Positions 32,587 to 47,137 of a DNA stretch of 64,000 nt are shown one piece after another. Position 1 is the stretch's first letter; the number at the start of each line of letters is the position of its first letter. A program made the position numbers and the translations under genes. A model generated the notes under the pieces. That model was not told the origin of the DNA, searched no databases, and was given only the letters and a program-made list of their open reading frames with translations. The stretch comes from Malaya genurostris (taxonomy: Eukaryota; Arthropoda; Insecta; Diptera; Culicidae): NCBI RefSeq assembly GCF_030247185.1, contig NC_080572.1:182060866-182124865 (forward strand). Reading direction: 5' to 3'.

Positions 32587-35298
32587 TACTGCGCACTCCA
32601 CAATTGTCACGGGAAAAGGATATTTGTTTGTAGAAAACTCTTATTCATTAAAAAATAAATGGTGTCAAAGGAGCCCAGATCGACATGATAATTTTAATTA
32701 GTTAATACGATTGTTAAAAGTTAATGTTTATACGCAAATAGTGTGTGAGAAATACTTCGCCCTATGAAAATAGAAGGGCTTTGGGATGGTTTCCGTTTGA
32801 AAAACTCGTAGTAGGTAATGTTAGAGACATAACCGCGAGATTGACGTAGGACTGCTGTCGACAAGGGGTAGATCACTTTAAAAATGCACATTTATTTTGG
32901 TACATTATTCTACTAATAAGTTATCCATTTTAAGTAAAATCTCATAAGATACTAGCTGACCCGTCGAACTTCGTCTCGCCAGAAGAATTGTCAAAAGACT
33001 AAGTGGTGAACGTTTCTCTCCATTATTTTTCTGATTACTTAACTTACAATCAACGGAATTCGACACACACTCGCTTTAGCTCAAAAAGAAGAAATATCAC
33101 CAAAGATTAATGTGAAAATATGTAACACCTCTGTTAAGCGAAAATTGAACAAATGCACAGATATCTATTCTGAACAGTCCGTTTTAAGGAATTACTCATA
33201 CGTGAATGTTCACCCGCAGAACAAACTTCAAAGCAGTTTCTTATACACAAAAAATTTCTATGTTTGTGTTCGGTAATAATTTTTCCGGCAACGATCTGTA
33301 AAATATTATTTTTACTGAAAGATACGTAAAATTTATCCAACTTACGGTCATCTGTCAAAGAACTACTGAATATCAGAAAATCCTATGTGAAAGTTACGAT
33401 TATTTATTATTTACTGACACGGTCTGTGAACTCTGAAATGTCATTTCTCTTGACGAACTCAGTAAAAGTTTTACCAATATCCGGAAAATTAATAAAAAAT
33501 AATGAAGAATTTCAGTAATCATCACTATACATTCAGCAGAAATAAAGATCTGTCAAATAACATAATTTTCGGACGGAAAGGTGTGAAAATTTCTAGATTT
33601 GTGAAGAAAAAATAGTGGTGCGAATTGATTGTGCGAAAAATAGATAATACTGATTCCTAGCGGTAATTTTTCATTTAGTGAATATATTCAAAAAGCCTTC
33701 TACAACTTATCATTTCTGCTCTCTAAAAATATGAAGGGTGATCCCATATTCTACTGAATTGCATCCGAAAGATATTTGATCATTTTATTTGAAAAAATAA
33801 ATTAATCGGATGAAAATATGTTTTGAAAACAAAAATGCTCCTTCCTTTCCTAGATCTCTAATACAATTTACCAAAAACAGTAATACTTTACGGGTCAAGA
33901 CGTTTACATATTTTTAGGATTGTTTTATGGTTTTTGCCGAACGTCGGTATTGAATGATGAAGAAGTCATTAGAATTATGACAGATCGCAGTTCATTGGAA
34001 CTATACGGATCATTCAGCAAATAAAACTTTTACCGAACGAATTACCGACATCCGTAAAAATAATTCGGTGTGTACAGCATTTAAGCAGTGAGAAATTTTT
34101 CTCAGAATCTGTTCTGTACGTTCAAGTTATCAAAAAGTACCATGCGTACTTTAGAGCTCTAATGAAGTGGATATTTTCAGGTACTGTGGAACTTTTGATT
34201 GCTTGGAGACGACGCTTAAATTGTAATTTGATATTGATCTTACCAGTTTGAACATTCTTCACAGAATATGCAACATGAAATGACAGTCTCAATTCATTAT
34301 GGTAATCATCTTGAACATTGATATCTGATAGCCACTTACTGTGTGCGCGTAGTCTAATCTAAATCATTAGAAAGAGAAATGCAAGGAAAATCTCTTAGAT
34401 TGACTACGCAAAGCATCTCGTTGCGCTCCAAACAATTTTTTCAACGATCTAGTATTCTTTCCTCCGACTCTTTTTCCTTATTTTTCTGATTACTTAACCT
34501 ACAATCAATAGAATTCGATATACATTCGCTTCAGCCCAAAAAAGAAATATCACGAAAATTAATGTGAAAATGTGAAACACTTCTGTTAAGCAAAAATTTA
34601 TCAAATGCATAGATTGTAATCTCATCCTTTGAGTCAATTCTCTGAACAGAGAGCAGTTCCTTGCACAGCTTTAAGGCAGCGGGAAAGTTTTCTCAGAACT
34701 TGTTCTGTATGTTTAAGTTGCCAAAAAGTGCCACGCAAACTTTAGAGCTCTAATAAAGTGGATATTTTTCATGTTCTGTGGACCTTTGGTTGCTTAGAGA
34801 GGCTTAGTATACTCTAAATCATTAGAAAACAAACCGCACGGAAAATCTCTTAGCTTGACCTAAACGCTTCTACAGCACAAACTTTGCATTGATTTATTCA
34901 AAAATTTACTGATTTGTTAGGCAATATTTATCATTAATCACAATTCATCAACAGGTAAATGATATCAGAACTTTTTCTGCTGCCTACAGCGGTTTTCTAG
35001 AAAACAGTCATATGCATTCCGTCATTGAGTCATTTGTCAAGTTTTAATATCCAATTAAGCACGTGGCTTTAAATGATGCACGGGAAATCTCCACTACTAA
35101 TCTTTGCGCGCCAAACGATTTTTTCAACGATCTAGTATTCTTTTCTTCGACGGTCGAACACTTATGCAACTCGTTGCGCGCCAAACATCAACCGTAGATC
35201 TAGCAAGCATTGGCGACTTTTTCAGTGGAAAATTCCATTGTCCATACAAAATAACTTTATTGGTTTTTCCCACTTTTCCGGTAAGTTTTCCTAATTTT

Positions 35299-37235
35299 TA
35301 CCTATTTTTATATATATAAAAAATAGGTATAGAATTCGCTCAAACTTTCGAAAATTTTTCCGAGGCCCGGAGGGCCGAATGACATATACCAATCGATTCA
35401 GCTCGACGAACTGAGCAAATGTCTGTGTGTGTGTGTGTGTGTGTATGTGTGTGTGTCCGTATGTGTGTTGTCAACTAAGAGGTCGAGATCTCAGAGATGG
35501 CTGGACCGATTTTCATCAAACTAGTCGCAAATGAAAGGTCTCCCCGTCACCCAAAACGCTATTGAATGGTTTTGAGATAGGATGTTTACTTTTTGAGTTA
35601 TACAAAGTTTTATGTCAAAATTTTCAGTTTTTTGACAGTATCTGTCACAATTGACCTTGAAAACAGAATATGTTTTCAGACTTAGATTCCGCACGGTAAT
35701 ACCTATCCAACAAGCCATAGATTGTTAAAATCCGTCCATTTTTAACGGAGATATCGAAATTTTTCTGTAAGCGACTCTTCCCCCTATTCCAGCAGTAGGA
35801 GTTTTGAGCGCTGTATGACAAAGAAATGCTTGGGAGCAACGGAAAACACGATTTTTTATACTGTTACATACAATTGTTTCTAAGAACCAAAAGGATTGTG
35901 TACAGCATTCTTTTTCATGACATTTAGCCTCGGACCGATTTTGGCACGGCTCGTTTTTGGCAACATAATCGTTCGAATATGACATATATAAACCAGATGA
36001 TGGCAGAATTTTTTTTAATTATTTTGTTTTAAACTACTTACAGCAATAAATGCTGGAACAACATAACATCCATATACCATTCGAATCAGTTCGTCGAGAT
36101 CAGCAAATGCGTGTGTGACAAATAACTTCAATTAATTTTCTCGGAAAATTTCTTTTCTACAAATTCAGATTCATACGAAAAGTCGTATGCTCCCAAACAA
36201 AGTTCCTGCATTATGTTTGGTTCCGACCTCTGGTTTCGGAACTACAGGATGATATGTGAAACGAAATCAAAATTGTGTAACTCATTTTTCTTGAAGATGG
36301 CTGAACCGATCTAAGATGCAAATGAAATCTAAGAATCATCTAAGATTCAAATGAAAAGTTTCAAAGTTCTATAAAACATCTTGCTTTTCAGTCAGATCCA
36401 ACTTCCGGTTTCGGGGATTGTATAAAAATGTCTATTCCACATAATTTAATCAGGTTTATCGGGTTAGCAGATTTGGATAGTCGATAAAAAAATTAACTTT
36501 TTTCAGTTTTAGTGGTATTCAGTTGTCGATCAGAAGGCACCTAAAAATTTAATTCGTGCTATGATCTCTCAAAGATGTCTTAACTGATTTTCAAATGTTT
36601 TGAAACAAATGTAAAGTGTACAGCTACTCAGGTGAATTTATCTGACTTCGGCCATACCGCTTTTAGAATTCCGGTTCCAGTATAAAATCGTTTCTCAAAG
36701 CTCAATCGTTTTCTCAAAAAAAGCCTAATCAAATTTCAGAAACAAAAATTTTAATTAAAACAAACTAATATACAAAAATTAATTATTTTATCCAATTATG
36801 ACTTCCGGTTCTCGAATTACATGATGATGAATTTTTAAAATTCAAACCGATATAGAAGATGACAATCCCGAAAAGCTTCAAAATTGAACTCAAAACTGTT
36901 GTAATTTATTCGTCATATGGCCATACGAATCGGTTTGGGTTATGCTGGTTCCTGAATACCGGCTCTGGAAGTACCTTAAATTACCGTAAACTCTAGAGTG
37001 GAACTTACATATCATGGCATGTTTAATCGATTATCACACTTCTAGATTCAAATTCGATCCGATTTGCAGTTTCGACATTACAGAGTAATGAGTGATTAAA
37101 ATCTCAAATTGTCGCTTAAAACGAGGGTCATTAAAATAATGTCATGAAAACTTAAACACCGAAGAATATTCATGCAAAAAACACATGCAGATTGATAAAA
37201 ATAGGTATAATCTCACTGCTAGGTGGATTAAACAC
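35299..37235 (-). mobile_element. Family E repeat, inserted in copy 1
   Basis: Read on the minus strand it begins TTTAATCCACCTAGCAG, the family start also seen at 45051 and 62576. It carries GCTCAGTTCGTCGAGCT-type motifs, 'CCATCTCTGAGA' and 'GACTTCCGGTT' words, and a (GT)n run at 35414-35454. The flanks (TTTTCCTAATTTTT and TTTTTTGATGTACG) join as in the uninterrupted copy at about 38800. It has no recognisable protein. Confidence 0.65.
35414..35460. repeat. (GT)n microsatellite
   Basis: About 45 bases of GT with single interruptions, inside the family E repeat. Confidence 0.9.
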
Positions 37236-37369
37236 GTTTTTTGATGTACGAACCCGGTGGGGGTAAAAACTGATCAAACAAAAAAAAAGCATCTCAATCC
37301 GTCCATCCGTTCTTACGTGATGCGATTACAAAGAATGATCTCTGCATTTTTATATATATAGACTAGCTG

Positions 37370-40383
<3,014 letters not shown>

Positions 40384-40548
40384 GCGGTTCAATGCATAGG
40401 ACGCTGGTCTTACCTGGAAGGATTCTTAGTGTCAGTAGGATCCATAGTACTAGCCATGCAATGATTCTGTACACTAAGAATCGGCTGCGAAGTCTGTTGA
40501 AACAGAAAGGCCAAATTCCACAAAAGGAATGTAATGCCAAGACTGTAT
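40384..40548 (+). repeat. tRNA-derived SINE, copy with A-box half
   Basis: The head TTGGCGGTTCAATGCATAGG followed by ACGCTGGTC fits an A-box region. It then jumps to CTGGAAGGATTCTTAGTGTC, the body shared with 19785-19921. The B-box half present in the other copy is missing here. Confidence 0.65.
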
Positions 40549-40976
40549 TTTGCTGAAGTGTATTTAAACCCTTTATGTGACTTTAAATTGACAACTTGTA
40601 TTCATGAAAACCGTTTGCAGCATTCCTTTGCATTCATAAATTAGCATTTTACATATCATCCTTATTAAATTGGCTTTTCGTTTATGGTCACTCGACGAGA
40701 GTATCGGAAAAATCTCATCCAGTTCAGTATCACTACAGTTATGCTCCATAAACTCACGCTTGATAATAAAAGGACAACAATTGCAAATCATTCTCACAAT
40801 TATCATCATCCATGAAGTGATTTTCGCTGACACTTGATGATATTCATTGAGGTGAGAGAGGGTTCGAAAACCAATTTCAACCAAATCTTAATACGTAATA
40901 TGAATATTCTTGGCGTGCGTTTGATGAAAGGGTGTCGAATATCGATATCGAAAATTATTTCGAAATCTAAAATGGC
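40549..40976. other. Intronic DNA, nothing recognised
   Basis: No repeat or gene was identified in this stretch. Confidence 0.35.
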
Positions 40977-42722
40977 GGCTTTGGGCTCGTCGAAAACCGG
41001 GAAAAAGTCGGGAATTTGGTTTCGCCGGAAAAAACGGGAAAAAGTCGGGAATTTTAGTGCTAATCCGGGAAAAAATTACCAGACCTAATCCTAGTACAAC
41101 AAGTCAAAAGTTTGAGACAGCACGTAATTTTGTTTTTGAGCGAGAATTTCAGTAAAAGTTTTGAAATATTATATGTCCCACACAAGTTTTTTTTTGTTTC
41201 GATTATATTCGATTAGGTTTTGACCTTAAGGTCATTCGCCTCTTCGGACCAGAAAAACTTTCTGACCCTATGTGCGGGGTTGTGAATCGAACCCAGGCGG
41301 GCTGCGTGAAAGGTATCGACATACCCATCGCGCTATACCCGTTCCCTCCCACACAAGTTCTATGATGCACAATCCATTGAAAATGGAATCAACATCCCCT
41401 GTCTCGTTCAATGATTTCTGAAGGTTTTGACAGCAATTTTTAATCAATCAGAAAGCATCGCAGTTTTCTTAGTTATAATCAATTACGGCACATTGAATGC
41501 TCATAATGAAAAATAAGATTTCTTTTAAATTTCAGAATAAGTATGTGTAATATGTTTGCAAAAAAACATATTAGGTTTTATAAAATTATTGTAAATTTTT
41601 AGGACGCTTCTTTTTTTTAAGTATTATTTCATCATAATTTGTCTCAGTAATCAGCTTGAGACAGTACTTGTGTTGTAATCTTGGTATTGATTTCAAAAGA
41701 ATTCACAAAATTAAAGAAAGCTGTCGACTTTCACCTTATCCACCGTTTGCATAGAGTATTTTTATTCTTTCTTCAAAACTGAAATTGGTTTCTGATAGTT
41801 TGTAAAAAAACCTTAGAAAGGTTCAGAAGATGGTTTGTTTTGTTCAGTGAATCTATGTTTAATTTCTTTTTGATGACCTTCAAAAACTATGGATTTCATA
41901 TCAGGATTACAAGAATGCGGATATTGATGTCGACGAAAAATCAAATTTTCGATCAACTCAGTCACTAGTGGCATGAATTGGTGTTGTCTTTCCAGAGCGA
42001 CAAGTTTCCATTTTAAGAATTTGAGAAGAATGTTGTTCTGTTTCGCAAAAATTCAATTTTGAAAGAACAATATCGTATATGTTGTTAGATGGAATCGGTT
42101 CTACGGGAGAAAAATTGTCCTTTGATCAATAATTTTTTAACCTGAGGTATACTTTTGTTCTAGATTAAACTAAGCTAAGAGAGTATAGGAATGTAGATGT
42201 AGAGTATAGAGATGGACAATCCGTTTGCGAACAGCTTAAAAGAACTAGTTCTCCTCGAAGAGTGAGTAAACTGGAGTTCTTTATTAAAGAATGATAGTTC
42301 TTTATTCTTCTCAATAGAAAGTAATCATATTCTTTGAGGATGTGTACAAATTAGTTGCGTCTTTCAGAACGTTTGCGGTAGAAGCTGAATACATTCGTGA
42401 CCTTTGAAAACGTGTACAAAAGAGAATGATAAAAACACTTGCAAAAAGCACTCACTATTATTGAATCTGTTTGCTACACAATATAATTTATAGCTCTCAT
42501 ATTATTTTCGAAAAAACATACGAGGTTTCGTAGTTCCAAAGAGATAGTCAAAAAATACTTCATACTACTCTCTCTCTCCTACAACTCTCGGTGTAGGACT
42601 TAAAGCTTGAATGAGAGAAACATTTAAAAAATACTGAACATAGACTATTTGGGCCAGTTCTAAAAACCGGGAGTTTTCATCACGTGCAACGGGAAAATCG
42701 GGAAAAAACCGGGAAATTGAAA
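40977..42722 (+). mobile_element. Family F repeat, copy 1
   Basis: It begins near CCGGGAAAAAGTCGGGAATT and ends CGGGAAATTGAAATCG...CTTGCCACTCTGCA. The body parallels 48899-50260 block by block (AGTAAAAGTTTTGAAA, ACACAATCCATTG, GGATTTCATA). It is interrupted by a SINE at 41189-41346. The ends of the family (AGGGTGGCNAGTGA) are roughly inverted, so a DNA transposon origin is likely. Confidence 0.55.
41189..41346 (-). repeat. tRNA-derived SINE with 13-bp target duplication
   Basis: On the minus strand it reads GGGAACGGGTATAGCGCGAT (A box), then CCTGGGTTCGATTC (B box), a short body, and a poly(A) end (the T run at 41187-41195). TCCCACACAAGTT flanks it at 41176-41188 and 41347-41359. The paralogous family F copy at about 49097-49112 lacks the SINE and shows the empty site. 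Confidence 0.85.
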
Positions 42723-42765
42723 TCGTTAATAAACTTGCCACTCTGCATAATGTAATTTAATATTA

Positions 42766-42794
42766 TATCTATCTATCTATCTATCTATCTATAT
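42766..42794. repeat. (TCTA)n microsatellite
   Basis: About seven TCTA units at the outer end of the reversed CTAGCTGACC element, the same place where copy 2 carries (TA)n. Confidence 0.9.
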
Positions 42795-44243
42795 AAAAAT
42801 GCAGAGATCATTCTTTGTAATCGCATAACGTAAGAACGGATGGACGGATTTACATGATTCTTTTTTTTTTATCAGTTTTTACCCCCACCGGGTTCGCACA
42901 ACAAAAAAAATAGGAACACTTGCCGGAAAAGTGGGAAAAATCCATAAAGTTGTTTTGTATGGACAATGGAATGGAAGTTGCATAAGTGTTTGACCGTCGA
43001 AGAAAAGATTACTAGATCGCTGAAAAAATCGTTTGGCGCGCTACGAGTTATTCGTCATTTCGAGCCACGTGCTTAATTGGGTATTAAAATTATTGCTTAC
43101 CATATGACTCAATGACGGAATGACTGTTCTAGAAAACCGCTGTAGGCAGGAGTAAAACTTCTGATATCATTTACAAGTTGATGAATTGTGTTCAATGGAG
43201 TCAAATGAATAGTATTAGTCATCGCGGGCTCGAGTTTAACATTTCAGAAAAAAATTGAATGAACCAATGAAAAGATTATGCTGTAGAAGCACTAAGGTCA
43301 AATTGAGCGATTTTCCTTGCATTTTTCTTTCTAATTATTTAGATTAGACTAAGCGCACATAATAAGTTGCAATTATATATCAATGATTAGTTGATAGTTC
43401 AAGATGATTATCATAATGGATTGAGACTGTTATATTTATATTTCATATTCATATTCTGTGAAGAATGTTCAAATTAATAGGATCAATATAAAATTAAAAT
43501 TTAAGCGTCGATTCTATAAGCAAAAAAAAGTTTCACAGTACATGAAAAATATCCACTTTAACGCTCTAAAGTACGCGTGGCACATTTTAGCCACTTGAAC
43601 ATACAGAATAAGTTCTGAGAAAACTTTTTCGCTGCCTAAAAGCTGTACAAGGAACTGCTTCAAAGTTTGTTCTGTTGCGCCGGGTGAACATTCAAGTGTG
43701 AGTAATTCCTTAAAAACGAACTGTTCAGAATGCTTTGTATGCTGTTTAAGACAAATTTGTTTTTTGCGAAATTTTGGTTACTTGGGCTAAATACAAATTG
43801 TAAATATATCCTACTCTACCGAATGAATAACTCTAGAAATTCTTCAACATTGTGCTAAGTTTATCATAACAACATTATGGTTAGGGAGCTTTTTTATCGA
43901 TTATCTGAAGTAAGAGTCTCATCTGGAACGGAAAACGTGGCACTTTATATCCATTATGTTGAAGCCATTAGAGAGGGATCTCCGGTTAGTGCATTGAATC
44001 AAAGGATGAGAATCAGTGAGTCTGTTCATTTGCTCTATTTTTACTTAACAGAAGTTTTTCACATCTTCACATTTTTGGGCTAAAGCAAATGTGTGTCGAA
44101 TTCCATTGATTGTAGGTTAATTATTCAGCAAAATATTGGAGAGAAACGTTAACCACTTAGTCGTTTGACAGTTCTGCTCTCCGAAAACATAAATTCGAAC
44201 AAATAATTTTTGGGCGAGACGAAGTTCGACGGGTCAGCTAGTT
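42795..44243 (-). mobile_element. CTAGCTGACC element, copy 3, reversed
   Basis: Read on the minus strand it starts ACTAGCTGACCCGTCGAACT (ending at 44241) and ends in TCTCTGCATTTTTATATAG (42795). It contains the shared TTTTTCCCACTTTTCCGG, CCGGTGGGGGTAAAAACTG and CAATCAATGGAATTCGACAC blocks. It is shorter than copies 1 and 2. A 68-codon frame at 43877-44083 is repeat sequence. Confidence 0.6.
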
Positions 44244-45050
44244 AATTATATAACATTCATTATAAAACAGACTATAATCTAATACAATAAAATATATTAT
44301 AAAACAATATATTAAATAATTTGCTACGATACAACATATAACAGTTGATGTCGCAATGTCAGTTATCCTCTTCGTCCGTCGCAGTACCGTAGGAAATAGA
44401 ATATATCTCTTCTAATAATTATACTATTCACATCAATCAAAATAGTGTTATTAATGATAACAAAATAATAATAATGATAATAATATAATAAAATTAATAA
44501 AATAAAATATAACATAATTGAATATAATATAAAACATTGAAATATATAATACAATTGAAAAAATCAGGATGATATACTATGATAAATGTTACTATGTAGA
44601 ATTGTCTTTAATTTATAAGCCATTTCGCACCTTTCATTTTGCTACTAGCGTATTAGGCGATAGCACCCAGTTGACACCGTTCTTAGCCGTTCACCATAAA
44701 CCGCTAAGCAGACATAAAGTTTCTGTTACATGCGAATACTTCACTCGCGTCATTCAATATCGTGTAATATAAGTTCTAGTTAAAATCGTTATATAGCTCA
44801 TAATCGTGATAATGATAATTTTTATCATGTGTGAGTTTAAGTAACATCACTATAGTGACATTGAACGATAGAAGAGATTTTCTCCATGTTCAACCGTGAT
44901 ATTTGATTATGTGATAATTTCGCAGCACCGATCAGAAGTTATAATCCTGTCCGAATATCAATATCAGTCCTTCAGCACCGGAGTTTACACTGCAGCAAGT
45001 AGAAAAGATGACTAACAAACGCAAGTAGAAAGTTAAATATGAAAAACCTA
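44244..45050. other. Very AT-rich stretch, no gene
   Basis: 44244-44560 is a low-complexity ATATAA/TAATAA region. 44560-45050 shows no repeat or ORF of note. Confidence 0.45.
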
Positions 45051-46340
45051 TTCCTCATCCACCTAGTGGTGTAATATTGCTATTGTCTTGTCGTCGAGAC
45101 AATCTCATTAAAACATTTTTTGCCTTTCTCTGGGGGTAATAGACACACATTGCTGGAAAACCGACTTTTGATTGGAGCTCCGGAGATCCCTAGTATTTCA
45201 TAGCATTCAACTCAACTTGCCTGTGCTTAATCAGTTTTAACAAGTTTAGGCTCGTTTGAAATCTACTATTGGGTGGTGAATCATGTTTTAATTAGTTGTC
45301 ACTCCGTAGATATAAAGGTATGTGTGACGTAACCGACAAAACGTAAGAGCGCAGAGAAATGCTCAATTTTCTCCGAGAAACTCTTATACGATTATAACAA
45401 ACTTAAGCTCATTTGAGCACTTCTATTGGTCTGGTCCGAAGATAAATTTGCAATTATTTCCGGTTCGAGCAGTCATCTTCAACCAGTAATAGCAACATCA
45501 GATTACCAGCTTCTGAATAATAGCTATGAAACTAAATCCTAATTTTAGAACCTGGAACTGGTTTCTTGACTACATTTTGGGGCTAAATTAAGTTCCTGAA
45601 TTTATACTCGGAATTGAAATCTAGAACTCTAAATTAGGATTTCAACCTCAGAATTCTGGAACAGAATTCAGAATATAAATTTAGTTTTTTAGGAGGTTTG
45701 ATTTTTCAATTGGGATTACTCTACTGTCTGGAAGTTGTTTTGACAGTGTTAAGTGACGTCTACTCAGTATTGTTTGGTCATGAATAGGTTAACTCCAGAA
45801 CAACGCTTCCAAATCGTGGAAATTTTATACGACTTCTGGTTCGGTTTTACAGGGTAGTAAGTGAAAAAAAATTCAATTTCACTAGTATTTCTGTATACAT
45901 GGTACTGTAAAAATGAAAAACATTCTTTCAGACAGTCATTATATGTCCTATATTGTGCATATTTTGGTAGTAAAGTACAGAAAAAAATGATTCCGAATAT
46001 ATCAATTCCAAATTTCCGTTTCCGGAAGTGCCGGAGATAGTGGTCACAAACTCCGAAAATGAAACACACTCCAGTTTCTCAGAAACGCCCAAACCGAAGT
46101 GGTAAAAAATTCCATATTCCCTTAGTACATTTCTTTGAAAATCTGAGTAACACGAGAAAGGTTTTTCTCATATGTTGCCCAGTTCCCTCATAAGTTTCGG
46201 TACTGGAAATCTAACATTTCTATGGGATCATGAAAACTTCCATTTGGAAATTTTGAAAAGCGGTTCCGCCATTTCGACGACAATTGAGTGAATATTTTTT
46301 TGGAAATTTTTGCACCTATCGTCCGGTATTCTATGAAAAA
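45051..46340 (+). mobile_element. Family E repeat, plus orientation
   Basis: It starts ATCCACCTAGTGGTGTAAT and continues with TTTGCCTTTCTCTGG, GCTGGAAAACCGACTTT and units of the ACCGACAAAAC repeat (45300-45340), parallel to 62576-63790. It has no protein. The end is set by the mariner fragment. Confidence 0.5.
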
Positions 46341-46342
46341 AG

Positions 46343-46645
46343 TTAGTGAAAATCGGTTTCCTGGAGTGGATATTTTAGATTTGGAAATAGCAAAAAGTCA
46401 CAGGGGACCAAATCTGGCGAAAAGGGTGGATGAGCGATGACTTTCGATTCGTGTTTGGCCAAAAATTCAGCCACAATCATCATGCTGGAATGTGACGGCG
46501 AGTTATCGTGGTGTAAAATCCATGAATTGTCTGCCCACAGATTCGGCCGTTTCTGATGAATTGCTTCACGTAGACGCCTCAAAACGCCCAAGAGCTACTC
46601 CTTATTGATCGTTTGGCCCGTTGGAACGAATTGGATGTTCCAGCC
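46343..46645 (-). pseudogene. mariner-type transposase fragment
   Basis: The minus strand reads FVPTGQTINKE, then a stop, then GVLRRLREAIHQKRP, WILHHDNSPSHSS (second catalytic Asp region), PPFSPDLVPCDFLLFPNLKY. This is the D34D part of a mariner-type transposase. Only about 100 codons remain. It differs from the mariner at 24989-26324. Confidence 0.8.
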
Positions 46646-46649
46646 AAAT

Positions 46650-47137
46650 TTAAATTTGTTTTTGCCGACAAATTTGCAAGAAATTTTTGATTTGGCAGGG
46701 CATTTGCAGTTGTGGCAAAAAAAAAGAAAGTTTTCGTTACAAATAAGACAATGCAATCGGAACTATACCAAAAAGAGTGTCTCCAAAAACGAATTTTGCC
46801 GTTAATTCGATCCCACGATCATCCCGCAATGTTTTGGCCAGATTTGACAAGCTGTCATTACAGCAAAGTCGTTCAAGAATGGTATGCAGAGAAAGGAATC
46901 TAGTTTGTTCCGAAAAACCTTAACCCACCCAACTGCCCCCAGGTTCGCCCTATTGAGAAATACTGGGCAATCATGAAAAGGAGACTCAAGGCAAAGGGAA
47001 AGGTTGTCAAAAACATCAATCAGATAACGACCTGGTGGAAAAGATAGCTAAAACGATGGACGAAGAAGGTGTGCGCCGCCTAATGAGCCGTGTTACAGGA
47101 AAAATTCGAGAATTCCTTCGAAACCGTGACGAATAAT
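46650..47137 (+). pseudogene. ITmD37E-type transposase fragment
   Basis: In one frame the sequence reads KTMQSELYQKECLQKRILP, FWPDLTSCHYSKVVQEWY, then after a stop FVPKNLNPPNCPQVRPIEKY and WAIMKRRLKAKG. The spacing from the Asp in FWPDL to the Glu in PIEKYW, and these signature blocks, match mosquito ITmD37E transposases. The N-terminal half is missing and stops interrupt the frame. The 3' flank ends in TAACTGAAATACAGGC, also found at 29420-29500. Confidence 0.8.

Larger units (their letters stand above)
32951..37369 (+). mobile_element. CTAGCTGACC element, copy 1, split by family E
   Basis: It starts ACTAGCTGACCCGTCGAACT and ends TCTCTGCATTTTTATATATATAG. The body (CAATCAACGGAATTCGACAC, TGGCGACTTTTTCAGTGG, TTTTTCCCACTTTTCCGG) is shared with the copies at 37370 and 42795. 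A family E element interrupts it at 35299-37235; the remaining end is 37236-37369 (GATGTACGAACCCGGTGG). It also repeats internally (33000-34600). Similar asymmetric, TIR-less ends occur in Helitron-like non-autonomous elements, but I cannot prove the class. Not coding. Confidence 0.6.
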
